Shown: piece after piece, positions 33,843 through 45,300 of the stretch | Layout: every line of letters starts with the position of its first letter | Position numbering within the stretch: the first letter of the stretch is position 1 | Assembly: GCA_003576845.1 (NCBI GenBank) | Contig: QEVJ01000005.1 | Location: forward strand, 1 to 64,000 | Reading direction: 5' to 3' | DNA from: Planctomycetota bacterium | GTDB taxonomy: Bacteria; Planctomycetota; Planctomycetia; Pirellulales; PLA5 | Length of the DNA: 64,000 nt | The notes under the pieces: generated by a model | Told to the model about the DNA's origin: nothing | The model's input: the letters and a program-made list of their open reading frames with translations, nothing else | Database searches by the model: none | Translations under genes and position numbers: made by a program

Positions 33843-34937
33843 TCATTTCGCCGCTCGCTCGTACAAACTCACACTCGCCTCGTGCCGCGTTCCCTTCGCG
33901 TCGGTGATGGCAAACTTCGCCGGTCCCCACAGCGATACGGCCGCGTAGTCGCCGTTTTTGGCGATCAGGTAGAACGTGAGGTCGTAGTTCGGGCGGCCGT
34001 CTTTGTCGCAGAGACGCGGAACCGTGTTGGCGGCGATGCGGCGAAGCATTTCGAGACCGGCGTCCTTGGGCGAGCGGCCCGCGCGCATCAGTCCGACGGC
34101 GGTCGACGATGAGAGATTGAGCAGATTCGCCTCGCCGCGGCCGGTGCTGCCGCAGGAACCGACGGCGTTGTCAACGTAGAGGCCCGCGCCGACGATCGGC
34201 GAGTCGCCGACGCGGCCGGCGAGCTTGAACGCCAGCCCGCTGGTGGTCGTCGTGCAGGAGATGTCTCCGCGGGCGTCGATCGCCGCGCAGTGGATCGTGC
34301 CCGTCGGCCGCTTGAAGTATTTCTTCACCTCCGGATCGAGCAACTCGTCCGGCGGTTCGATCCAGTCGTCGTCCTGGTCGCGTTTTTGCCGCCAATATAG
34401 CCAAATTTTGCGGGCCTTTTCGGTGAGAAGATCTTCTTCCTTGAAGCCGTGCGCCCGCGCGAACTTGAGCGCTCCTTCGCCGACGAGCAGCACGTGGTCG
34501 GTCTGCTCCATGACGAGTTTGGCGACCTTCGACGGGTTCTTGATTTTTTGCAGCGCGGCAACGGAACCGGCGCGATGCGTGGGCCCGTGCATCACCGCCG
34601 CGTCGAGTTCCACGACGCCGTCTTCGTTCGGCAGGCCGCCGTAGCCGACGGTCATGTCGTTCGGGTCGTCTTCGACGATGTTCACGCCGGCGATGCACGC
34701 GTCGAGCACGTCGGCGCCCTGCTGGATCAAGTCGTAAGCGCGGCGCGTGGCTTCGAGTCCGTTGTCGGACGCGATGACGCGAACGGGGAATTCGCCGGGC
34801 TTTGGCAACTTCGCGGATTGTGCCGCGAGCGCGCCATTCTCGGCAGAAACTTGGATCATGCTTCCTGCAGCGAGTGCGCCCGTCATGCCAGTCAGAAATC
34901 GCCGCCGCCCAACGGCCGGCTCATTGATTTGCGTCAT
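33843..34937 (-). CDS. exported glycosylasparaginase-like Ntn hydrolase
   Basis: A 364-residue protein of the N4-(beta-N-acetylglucosaminyl)-L-asparaginase family, which cleaves the sugar-Asn bond. The N-terminal GRRRFLTGMTGALAAG is a Tat-type signal. The precursor self-cleaves before a Thr nucleophile in this family; the best candidate is T224 in PTGTIHCAAID. Also diagnostic are TVGYGGLPNEDG, LAFKLAGRVGDSPIVGAGLY and VDNAVGSCGSTGRGE. The usual His-Asp before the nucleophile is replaced by Thr-Gly, so efficient self-processing should be checked. It lies between Uma2 and the glycosylase genes on the same strand. Confidence 0.87.
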   Translation of the reverse strand: MTQINEPAVGRRRFLTGMTGALAAGSMIQVSAENGALAAQSAKLPKPGEFPVRVIASDNGLEATRRAYDLIQQGADVLDACIAGVNIVEDDPNDMTVGYGGLPNEDGVVELDAAVMHGPTHRAGSVAALQKIKNPSKVAKLVMEQTDHVLLVGEGALKFARAHGFKEEDLLTEKARKIWLYWRQKRDQDDDWIEPPDELLDPEVKKYFKRPTGTIHCAAIDARGDISCTTTTSGLAFKLAGRVGDSPIVGAGLYVDNAVGSCGSTGRGEANLLNLSSSTAVGLMRAGRSPKDAGLEMLRRIAANTVPRLCDKDGRPNYDLTFYLIAKNGDYAAVSLWGPAKFAITDAKGTRHEASVSLYERAAK

Positions 34938-34979
34938 CGGTGAAGGTTCCAGGATGCGTACGTCGGATCGAGCGGAGGG

Positions 34980-35888
34980 TCACTGCCGCCCGGGCAATTC
35001 GATGCCCATGAGCTTCATCAGCATTTGCATGTCCTCCCAGGTGTCGCGCTTGGCGCTGGGATTGCGCAGCAAATACGCTGGGTGATAAGTGCAGACGACC
35101 TTGATCCCATGATAATCGAACACGCGGCCGCGCATCTTGCCGATCGAATCCTCGCGGCCGAGCAGGTTTTTCGCCGCCACGGCGCCGAGACAGCATAAGA
35201 ACTCGGGCTTGATGAGGGCCAGTTGGCGGTCGAGGAACGGCCGGCAATTGGCGGCTTCGTCCGGTTCCGGATTGCGGTTTCCCGGCGGACGGCACTTGAG
35301 AATGTTGAGAATGTAAACTTCCTCGCGTTTGAGCGTGCAGGCCTCGATGATCCGGTCGAGCAATTGCCCGGCGCGGCCGACGAACGGCTCGCCGCGGCGA
35401 TCTTCATCGGCCCCCGGCGCTTCGCCGAGAAAGCACAGCCGAGCGTGCGGGTTGCCGACGCCGAAGACCGTTTGCGTTCGCGTGCAGGCGAGCTCGCGGC
35501 AGCGCGTGCAGGCGGCCACATCGCGGCGAATCGCGTCGAGGGTGTCGCCGGCGACGGATATCGCGGATGGCCGCTTCGAATCGGCCGCAATTGCCGGCGC
35601 ACCGCTCACCGGGTTTGTCTGCGACGTATGCACACGAGTATGCGTCGGCGTGGACCGGGACATCGGCATTCCTTCCGTGGACTTTGCGGTCGCGGCGTTC
35701 GAGCCGAGGTCCGCCTGACGCGATCGACCACTGACTGCATCGGCCGGCGGGCCGTGTGGACGTTCGGCAGGCGCGGCCGGCGATATCGGTTCCCCGCGAT
35801 AGCATGGAATCGTCGCCACGCCAGCGCGGCGTAGGGCCTCGATTCGCTGCAAGACTTGACGGCGGACGTCGACCTCGTCGGCGGCCAT
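34980..35888 (-). CDS. uracil-DNA glycosylase, family 4
   Basis: A 302-residue repair enzyme that removes uracil from DNA. The iron-sulfur cluster motif starts at [18 protein letters not shown]. The active-site region is [19 protein letters not shown], followed by [20 protein letters not shown] and the late motif [15 protein letters not shown]. About 115 N-terminal residues, low in complexity and without a clear fold, precede the core; related proteins from other bacteria often have only the core. It is 42 bases upstream of the glycosylasparaginase gene on the same strand. Confidence 0.92.
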   Translation of the reverse strand: MAADEVDVRRQVLQRIEALRRAGVATIPCYRGEPISPAAPAERPHGPPADAVSGRSRQADLGSNAATAKSTEGMPMSRSTPTHTRVHTSQTNPVSGAPAIAADSKRPSAISVAGDTLDAIRRDVAACTRCRELACTRTQTVFGVGNPHARLCFLGEAPGADEDRRGEPFVGRAGQLLDRIIEACTLKREEVYILNILKCRPPGNRNPEPDEAANCRPFLDRQLALIKPEFLCCLGAVAAKNLLGREDSIGKMRGRVFDYHGIKVVCTYHPAYLLRNPSAKRDTWEDMQMLMKLMGIELPGRQ

Positions 35889-36396
35889 TGGCGAGACGGG
35901 TTGGGTGTGCGAAAAATGACACCTGGCACTTCAACGCACACGCATTCTCGCTGGACCGCGCGCGGCTCACAAGGCGGTCCGTCCTGGCAAAAGCTGCCGT
36001 CGGGCACGCCCAGCGCGCGACATCCCTGCGCAAGACGGGTGTCGCCGCGCAAAATCGTTGCAAACCGCTTGCTGGGTTCTCAAATCCGAGAAACAATCGG
36101 TTAATACACGACTTTGTCAGCCATCATCAGTGCGGCCCAACGGTGGGAGAGGGCGACGGCTCTGTCGCGGTTGCTTTGTGCGCCGGCGCAATGACGTGGC
36201 GAGCTTTTTTCCGGCAATTCGCGGTTTCGTGTGGGTACACGAGAAACAAACGATTGCTTAGCAAGTTAAACAAAGCGCCTACCTAGTGCGCCGACGTCTT
36301 CGGTCGGCCGAATTCCCACCCCCCAGCGGCAGCCGCGTGAGCGCGCGGCGCGCCCGCACTCTTACCGTTCCGCACCACGCAGCATAGCGAGTCACC
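35889..36396. other. 508-bp region before the giant surface-protein gene
   Basis: No credible gene. An imperfect hairpin with core TCGTGT-GGGT-ACACGA (36227-36242) sits in an AT-richer stretch that extends to about 36280. No strong promoter was found by eye. It may contain the promoter and leader of the 3638-residue protein. Confidence 0.4.
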
Positions 36397-39300
36397 ATGC
36401 GCCGATTGTTGCCTAAGCGTCCCGCCACCAACTATGTTCGCCGCCGGCGTCGTTCCTTCGGACTGGAGCCGCTGGAAGGCCGGCTTGTGCTGGCGGCGCC
36501 GGTGGGCGTGACCGACGTTTACCCCTTGGCGGAAGACACGAGCGTCAGCAGCCTGCCCACGGCGTTCGAGGCGCACTTTGACAATGCGAATCCGCCGATC
36601 ATCAGTAGCGGCGCGGCTTGGAGCTATTTGGACCAGATCCAAAACGAGTTCGGAGCGAACCAAACGTATCCGGTCGACGGGGCTTCGCGGGCGTGGAACT
36701 CGCCGAATTTCGACGTTAGCACGTCGACGATCGGGCCGTGGGGCGCAGCAAACTCGCCGCTGCAAGGCGGGACGATCGACGGGTTTCCCGGCGCTCCGGC
36801 AACGCTGACGGGGTTGGGCGGCGGGACGGGCGGGAACAACATCGTTACCACCTATCTGTTCCGCCGGACCGTTTCGCTCACGGCGGCACAAGCCGCGAAC
36901 ACCGCCGCGTCGATTCGCTGGCTCTTCGACGATGGCGGAGTGATCTACATCAATGGCGTCGAGGTTTCTCGACAAAACATGCCCGCCGGCGCGATCACGA
37001 CGACCACGTTCGCGCCCGCCGTGGGGAACGAGTCGACTTACACAACGACCGCGTTCACGATTCCCGCCGGCGTGCTCGTCGCCGGCAACAACACCGTCGC
37101 CGTCGAGGTCCACCAGAACGCCTCGACGAGCAGCGACGTTGGATTCGACCTCGAAATGACGCTCGGCACGGCCGGCGGCGATACCGAAGGTTTTGCCTAC
37201 GCCGACGATGCCTTTAACACGAATAACCCCAATCGCGCTTCCGGCGCGTATGAGCCGACTGGGGGATTTAGTGGCGGCGGTCTGAGCGTCGCGCTCGAAC
37301 ATACGGAAGGAGGCGGGGCGGGCGCGGCGAAGTCGGGGGCGTGGGTTCGGTCCTTCAATCTGCCGGCCGCTTCGACCATCGACATCAGCGTCCGCTATCG
37401 GCTCACCGCAAGCTCGCAGATCGAAAACAACGAGTACGGCGAAGCGGTGCTGACGATCGACGGCACCCGTTACGGCACGGGGCCCAACTCGTCGCTGGCG
37501 CGCGTCGTCGGCGACGGCAACGGCGGCGCGATTCACGACACGGGCTGGCAACTGGCGACATTCAGCATTCCCCTCGCAGCGGGCGACCACACACTGCGCC
37601 TCGGCGGCTACAACAACGGCACCTCCGCGGCGGACGAATGGGCCGAGGTCTTTTTCGACGACGTCGTCGTGGGCGGCGGCACCGGCGCTTCGGGTGTCCT
37701 GCTCAACGACACCGATGCCGACGGCGATCCGCTCACGGCCGAGAAACTCACCGATCCGGCGAACGGCACACTCGTATTCAACGCAAACGGCACGTTCGTC
37801 TACACGCCGAACCCCAATTATTTCGGCATCGACACGTTCACGTATCGCCCGTTCGATGGCACGAGTTTCGGAAACGCGACGACGGTCGTGTTCAATATCA
37901 GCGCGGTGAACGATCCGCCGGTTGCGTTTTCCGAATCGTATGCCACGGCGACCGACCAGACGCTCGTCGTGCCGGTAGAGCAGGGCGTGCTGGCCAACGA
38001 CACGGACGTCGACAACGCGACGCTAACCGCCGTGCTCGTCGGCAACGTCGCCAATGGGACGCTGAACTTGAACGCGGACGGATCGTTCACGTACACGGCG
38101 AACGCTGGATTCGTGGGAGTCGACTCGTTCAGTTACCGCGCGAGCGACGGCCAGGCTCAGAGCGGGCCGATCACCGTGTCGATCAACGTCACGGCCGTGA
38201 ACACCGCGCCGACGGCGAACGACGACGCTTATCAGATCGACGAGAACAATACACTGTCGATCACGAAGAGCGGCGCCGTCCCCCCGCAGCAGGTTTTCTA
38301 TTCCAACTTCGATGCAGGCGTGCCGGCGCAGTTTACCGGTTCGGGCGCGTCCGAGGGTGTCCAGGGCTTCGGCGACGTGGGCACGGGCACGAACACGTTC
38401 GCCGGCAACTTCTTGCGGAGCACAGCCGACAACAGCGGTAGCGGCCCAGCCACGCCGATTACGCTGACGCTCACGAACCTGCCCGCGCACACGTCGGTCG
38501 ATCTCAACTTTCTGCTGGCGATCATCGACTCGTGGAACGGCAACAGCGGATTCGGCTCGCCGGACCTGCTCAACGTCAGCATCGACGGTGCGACGATCTT
38601 TTCCGAGACGTTCGACACCGCGAACTCGCAGGACCAGTCGTATAGTTCGCCCTCCGGCGTGCGGCTTATCGACGGCGAACAGCTCGGTTTCAGCACCGGC
38701 GGCAACTCGGTCGACGCCGCGTACAACATGTACCTGGAGCCGCGGTTCCAGGGCCTTCCGCATACGGCCTCGACGCTGACGATCGAATGGTTCGCGAGCG
38801 GTCAGGGCTGGGGCGGCGGGACGGACGAGTCGTTCGCCATCGACAACGTCGAGGTGATTCTCAACCTTGAAGAAAGCAACGAAGTCACATTGATCCCGGC
38901 CGGCGCAGTTTGGCGGTATCTCGACAACGGATCGGATCAGGGCACGGCGTGGCGCAATCCCGGCTTCAACGATGCGTCGTGGAATTCCGGCCCGGCGGAG
39001 CTCGGCTACGGCGACGACGCCGAAGGCCGCCCGGAAGCGACGGTGATCGGCTTCGGCGGCGATCCAGCGAACAAATACATCACGACCTATTTCCGCCGCA
39101 CGTTCGACGTAACGAACGTCACGTCGGTTACGTCGCTCACGCTCGAGCTGATGCGCGACGACGGCGCCGCGGTGTTTCTCAACGGAGTGGAAATCGCCCG
39201 CGACAACCTCCCCGCCGACGCGGCGTATAACACGTTCGCGTTCGGCGCGATCCCCAATTTCGACGAGTCGCAGTTCTTCACCTTCGCGGTCGATCATTCG

Positions 39301-42300
39301 CTGCTCGTCGAGGGGACGAACACGATTGCCGTCGAAGTGCATCAGGCCGATCCGGGCAGCAGCGACTTGAGCTTCGACCTGCGGCTCACGGCGACCGAGT
39401 CATCGGACCTGGGCGTGCTGGCCAACGACGTCGACCTCGAAGGGGCGTTGCTCTCGGCCCAACTGGTCGACGACGTCGATAACGGCACGCTCGCGCTCAA
39501 CTCCGACGGGACATTCACGTACACCCCTAACGCCAATTACCACGGCACGGATTCGTTCACGTACCGGGCAAGCGACGGTTTCCTCACCAGCAACGTCGCG
39601 ACCGTGACGATCACGATCATTCCCGGGCCGAACGAACCGGCGGTCGCGGTCGACGACATTTATTCGGCGACGGAAGACACGCCGCGCGTCGTTTCGGCCT
39701 TGGCAGGCGTCTTGTCCAACGATTCCGATCCCGAGGACGATCCGCTCGTCGCGGAACTGGTGGCGCAAGCGGCCGGCGGCACGGTGGTACTGGCCACCGA
39801 CGGCGGGTTCACGTACACGCCGAACCCCAACTTCTTCGGCGCCGATTCGTTCACCTATCGCGTCTACGACGGCACGGATTACTCGAACGTCGCGACCGTG
39901 ACGCTGAACGTCGCCGGGACGAACGACGTGCCGGTCGCCGTGAACGACATGTACTTCGCCGAGTTCGGCGGGCAACTCGTCGTCGGCGCCGCGGTCGGCG
40001 TGACGGCGAACGACCAGGACCTCGATCTACAGGGCTTGACGGCGGCGCTCGTCGCCGGGCCAAGCCACGGCAGTTTGACGCTCAACGCCGACGGCTCGTT
40101 CGTCTACACGCCGAATCCGACGTATCGAGGACCGGATAGCTTCACCTATCGAGCCTCGGACGACGACGATGCGTCGAACGTGGCGACGGTTTCGATTGTG
40201 GTCGATAGCACGCCCGTGGCGAACGCCGATGTGTACACCGTCGCCGAAGAAGGGACGTTGAACGTAACCGTCGGCCAGGGCGTGTTGATCAACGACACGG
40301 ACGGCGATCTCGATCCGCTCACCGCGTCGCTCGTGGTCGGACCGGCCAACGGTATGCTCTCGTTCGTCAGCAACGGCTCGTTTGTCTATACGCCGAACGT
40401 CAACTTCAACGGGCAAGATACATTCACCTATCGGGCGAACGACGGGGACCAGTCCTCGAACGTCGCCACCGTCACGATCACGGTTACGCCGGTGAACGAC
40501 GCGCCGACGGCGGTGGCCGATTCGTACTCGCTGTTCGCCAACGACACGTCGATCGTGAACGCGGCGAACGGCGTGCTGGCCAACGACTTCGACGTCGATG
40601 GTCCGGCGCTGTCCGCCGTTCTCTTGGGCGACGTGGCGAGCGGTACACTCGTCTTGAATGCGGACGGCTCGTTCACTTACACGCCCGATGCCGATTTCAT
40701 CGGGACCGATTCGTTCATCTACGGCGCCTCGGACGGAACATTACTCTCGTCGGCGGTGATGGTGACGCTCACGGTCAATCCGGCGTCGCAGTTGATCGCG
40801 ATCAACGAAATCATGTATCACCCGCAGTCGGAAAACGACGCGGAAGAGTGGATCGAGCTATTCAACACCGGCACGTCGAACGTGAATCTTGCCGGGTGGC
40901 AGTTCACGAACGGCGTTTCATATATCTTCCCGGCCGGGCCGCAGACCGTGCTCGGCGGAAGGCAATATCTGGTCGTCGCCGCGGACGCGGCGACGTTCTC
41001 ATCGACGCATCCGGGCTTCGCGGGCACAGTCATCGGCGGCTGGACCGGGTCGCTGAGCAACAGCGGCGAAACCGTCGAGCTTTCGGATGCCTCCGGCGAG
41101 CGCGTGGACCGGGTGGAATACTCGGACCAGGGCGATTGGGCCACGCGCGTGCCCGGGCCGCTCGACAACAACCATCGCGGCTGGGACTGGGAAGCGCTGC
41201 ACGACGGCGGCGGACGAACGCTCGAACTCATCAACGCCGAATTGTCGAACAACCAGGCGCACAACTGGAGTTCGAGTGCGGCAAACGGCGGGACGCCCGG
41301 CGCGGCCAACTCGATCGTTTCGGCGAACATCGCGCCGATGATTTCGGGCGTGATGCACTCGCCCGCCGTGCCGCGATCAACCGATCCCGTGACGATTACG
41401 GCCGAACTCCGCGACGAACTCGACACGGGCGTTTCGGCGTCGGTGTTCTATCGCTTGTCGACGGCCAGTCCCGGTCCGTTTACGCAGGTCGTCATGTTCG
41501 ACGACGGGCTGCACGGCGACGGCGACGCGAACGACGGCGTGTTCGGCGCGACGATTCCGCTGCAAGGACCGGACGCGGTGGTCGAGTTCTTCGTGCGCTC
41601 GCAGGACGTGGGCGGGAATGCGCGAACGTATCCGATGGCGAACGACAACGGTTCGCAAACGTTTCCGCGGCTGTTGTACCAGGTGGACGACGAAGTTTGG
41701 ACGGGCGAGCAGCCGATTTACCGCATCGTGATGACGGCGGCCGAGGCCAACGAGTTCCAGAACATCAACCGCAACAGCAACGCGCAGATGAACGCCACGT
41801 TCGTGGCCGTCCGCGGCGCCGATACGTCGGTGACCTACAACGTCGGCGTTCGCGTCCGCGGGGCGTCGAGCCGCGATCGCGACCCGCCGGGTTTACGGGT
41901 GAACGTGCCGCACGATCGTCCCTGGAGCGGGAAGACGTCGTTCAACCTCAATACGCGATACACGTGGCTGCAAACGCTCGGGGCGGCGCTGTTTCACATG
42001 GCCGGCTTGCCTGGGTTCACGGCCACGCCGGTCCAGGTGCGGATGAACAGTGTCAACCGGGCCACGAACAACGCCCAGGCCGGTTCCTACGTTCACGTCG
42101 AGGTGATCGACAACGAATGGGCGTCGGACCACTTGCCGGACGACGACCAGGGGAACGTCTACACGAAGCGCCGGCCGGACAACCAGCTCGCCTATCGCGG
42201 CAGCGCGACCGCGCCGTACTACAACCCAGCCACCGACCCGCAGGATTACCTCAACGACGGCTGGGAGAAGAAGACGAACGAGTCGGAGAACGATTGGAGC

Positions 42301-45300
42301 GATCTCAACGAGATGCTCCGGGTGCTTCGCGAGATCGATCCCGCGCCGGGCGTAAGCTATTTCGACCGGCTCAACGCGATCATTGAAGTCGACCAGTGGA
42401 CGCGGTACTTCGCGCTGATGGTGCTGATGAACAGCCGCGAGACGAGCATCTCCAACGGCGCGGACGACGATTACGACATCTACCGCGGCGTAGTCGATCC
42501 GCGGTTCATACTCGTGCCGCACGACCTGGATACGATTTTCAACCAGGGCGATACGAGCACCAACCCGACGGCGACGATCTTCCAGCCGATCGACACGAGC
42601 TTCGCCGGAACGGCCCTTTCCGTGCTGGTCCCGTTCTTCCAGGATCCGAAGATCGTGGGAATGTACTACGGGCACTTGCGCGATTTGATCGATACGGTCT
42701 TTTCGCAAACGCAGCTCAACGCGCTCATCGACAATCTGTTTGGCGGCTGGATCGACGCCAATACGATCGCCAATCTCAAGACGTTCGCCGACCAGCGGCG
42801 GGCGCACGTGAATTCGCTGCTCCCGGCGAGCCTGACGGTGTCGTCGAACCTGCCGACCGTGAATGGCTATCCGCAGACGACAAATCCGTCGACCGCGTCG
42901 CTCAGCGGCGTCGCGAACGCCGCCGAAACGCGGAAGGTGCTCGTGGCGGGCAATCAAGTGGGTTGGGATGCGTTCAACCGCACGTGGTCGACCGCCGGCT
43001 CGACCGCCACGACCGACACGTTGATCCCGTTCGGCGCCACGTGGCGGTATCTGGCCGACGGCACGAACCAGGGCACGGCGTGGAGCGCGCCGGGTTTCGC
43101 CGACGGCGGTTGGGCATCAGGTCCCGCGCAGCTCGGCTACGGCGACGGCGACGAAGCGACCGTCATCAACTGCGGTCCCAGCGCGCCGCAGTGCAATCAG
43201 AACAACTTCATCACGACCTACTTCCGGCACTCGTTCAACGTCGCCAATCCGAGCCAGTATTCCTCGCTGACGCTGCGGTTCCGCCGCGACGACGGAATCG
43301 CAATCTACATCAACGGGACGGAAGTCGCGCGGAACAACCTCGCGGCCGGAGCGACGTTCGACCAGGGCGCCAGCAACGCGACGGACGACGGCAACAGCAT
43401 CTTCGACGTCGTCAACATTCCGGTCAGCCTGTTGAGCGCGGGCAACAACGTCATCGCCGCCGAGGTTCATCAGCAAAGCGGCAGCAGCAGCGACGTGACG
43501 TTCGACCTGTCGCTGCTCGCGCTCGTGCCGAGTCCCGGAGCGACGATTCCGCTCAACCCAGGCATCAACCGCGTGCTCGTGCAGGCGCTGGGCGAAGGCG
43601 ACGTGGAACTCGAACGCCGCACGATCGACATCTGGTACGACGACGGCACGACGACCGACGTCTCTGGCGCGCTAGCTGCGAACACGGTGTGGAGCGCCGC
43701 GAGCGGTCCGTATCGCGTCACCGGCAACGTCACCGTACCCGCGGGAGTTACCTTGACGATTCAGCCCGGCACGAGCGTGTTCTTCGATCCGGGGACGAGC
43801 TTGACCGTGAGCGGCCGGCTGGTGGCGAACGGAACCGGGTTGTCGCACATCCACATGGGAGTTACTCCCGGCACGACGGGCAAGTGGAACGGCATCGCAT
43901 TCGCCAACACGACGCAGGCGAACCAGATGACCTTCGTCGACATGGCCGCGTCGGACGGCTCGGGCCAGTCGATCGCCGCCACGAACAGCACGATTACGCT
44001 CGACCGCATGACCTGGACGGGCGTCAACAGCACGGTGCTGGAGCTTACCAATTCCTCGTTCCGCGTGATGAACAGCGTCTTTCCGTCGCTTTCCGGCACG
44101 GCCGACGACGAGATCATTCACGGCAATGGAATCATGACCGCCGGCGTGGCGATCATCGACGGCAACACGTTCGGAACCGTGAGCGGCTACAACGACGTGA
44201 TCGACTTCACCGGCGGTCAGCGGCCCGGGCCGATCTTGCAAGTACTCAATAACACGTTCTTGGGCGGCAGCGACGACGCCCTCGATCTCGACGGAACCGA
44301 CGCCCACATCGAAGGCAACACGTTCCGCGGCTTTCACAAGAACAACGCGAGCGACTCGTCGAGCAACGCCATCGCGACCGGGATCGACGGCGGCGTCGCG
44401 TCGGAAATCACCGTCGTGCGGAACTTCTTCTACGACAACGACCACGCCGTGCTCGTCAAGGAAGGCTCGTTCCTCACGTTTCAGAACAACACGGTCGTCG
44501 GCAGCACGATCGCGGCGATCAACTTCGACGAACCGAATCGGCCGGTGCAGCCGGGCTTGGGCGCGCTGGTCGAAGGCAACGTGTTCACGGGTAACGCGGC
44601 CGATTTCGAGAACGTCTACGACAACCATCCGACCGAGGGCACGACGCAGCTTACGATCAACTATTCGCTCGTGGGCGCGGCGTACTTGAACCGCGGCGTA
44701 GGCAATCTCGACGCGGCGACGAACGCGGCCCGCATCGCCGACCCGGCGAATGGCGACTTCACGCTGGCTCCTGGCTCGGCGGCGAAGGGCACGGGCCCGT
44801 CAGGTCTGGACATGGGCGGCGCCGTCCCACGGTGGGCCACGATCGCCGGCGAACCCATCGGCGCGACGCCCAGCACGTCGGCAACGCTGTCGGTGTACGG
44901 TCCGGGCGTCGTGAGCTACTTCTACCGCGTGGACAACGGGGCTTGGAGTTCCGAGCGAAGCAGTGCCACGCCAATCGACGTGACGGGACTCGCGGCCGGG
45001 TCGCACACGATCTTCGTGACCGGGCGGAATTCGGCCAATCAACTGCAAGGATTCTCGACGCCTACCGCGTCGTCGAGCTGGACGGTCGATCCCACTGCCG
45101 CGTCGATTCGCATCAACGAGGTTCTGGCGTCGAACGGCACGGCGCTTCAAGTCGACGGTTCGTATCCGGATGTCATCGAGCTCTACAACTTCGGCAGCGC
45201 CGCGGTCGACGTGGGCGGTTGGACGATTTCCGACGATCCGGCCGAGCCCGCCCGATACGCGATTCCTGCCGGAACGTCCATTGCCGCCGGAGGATACTTG

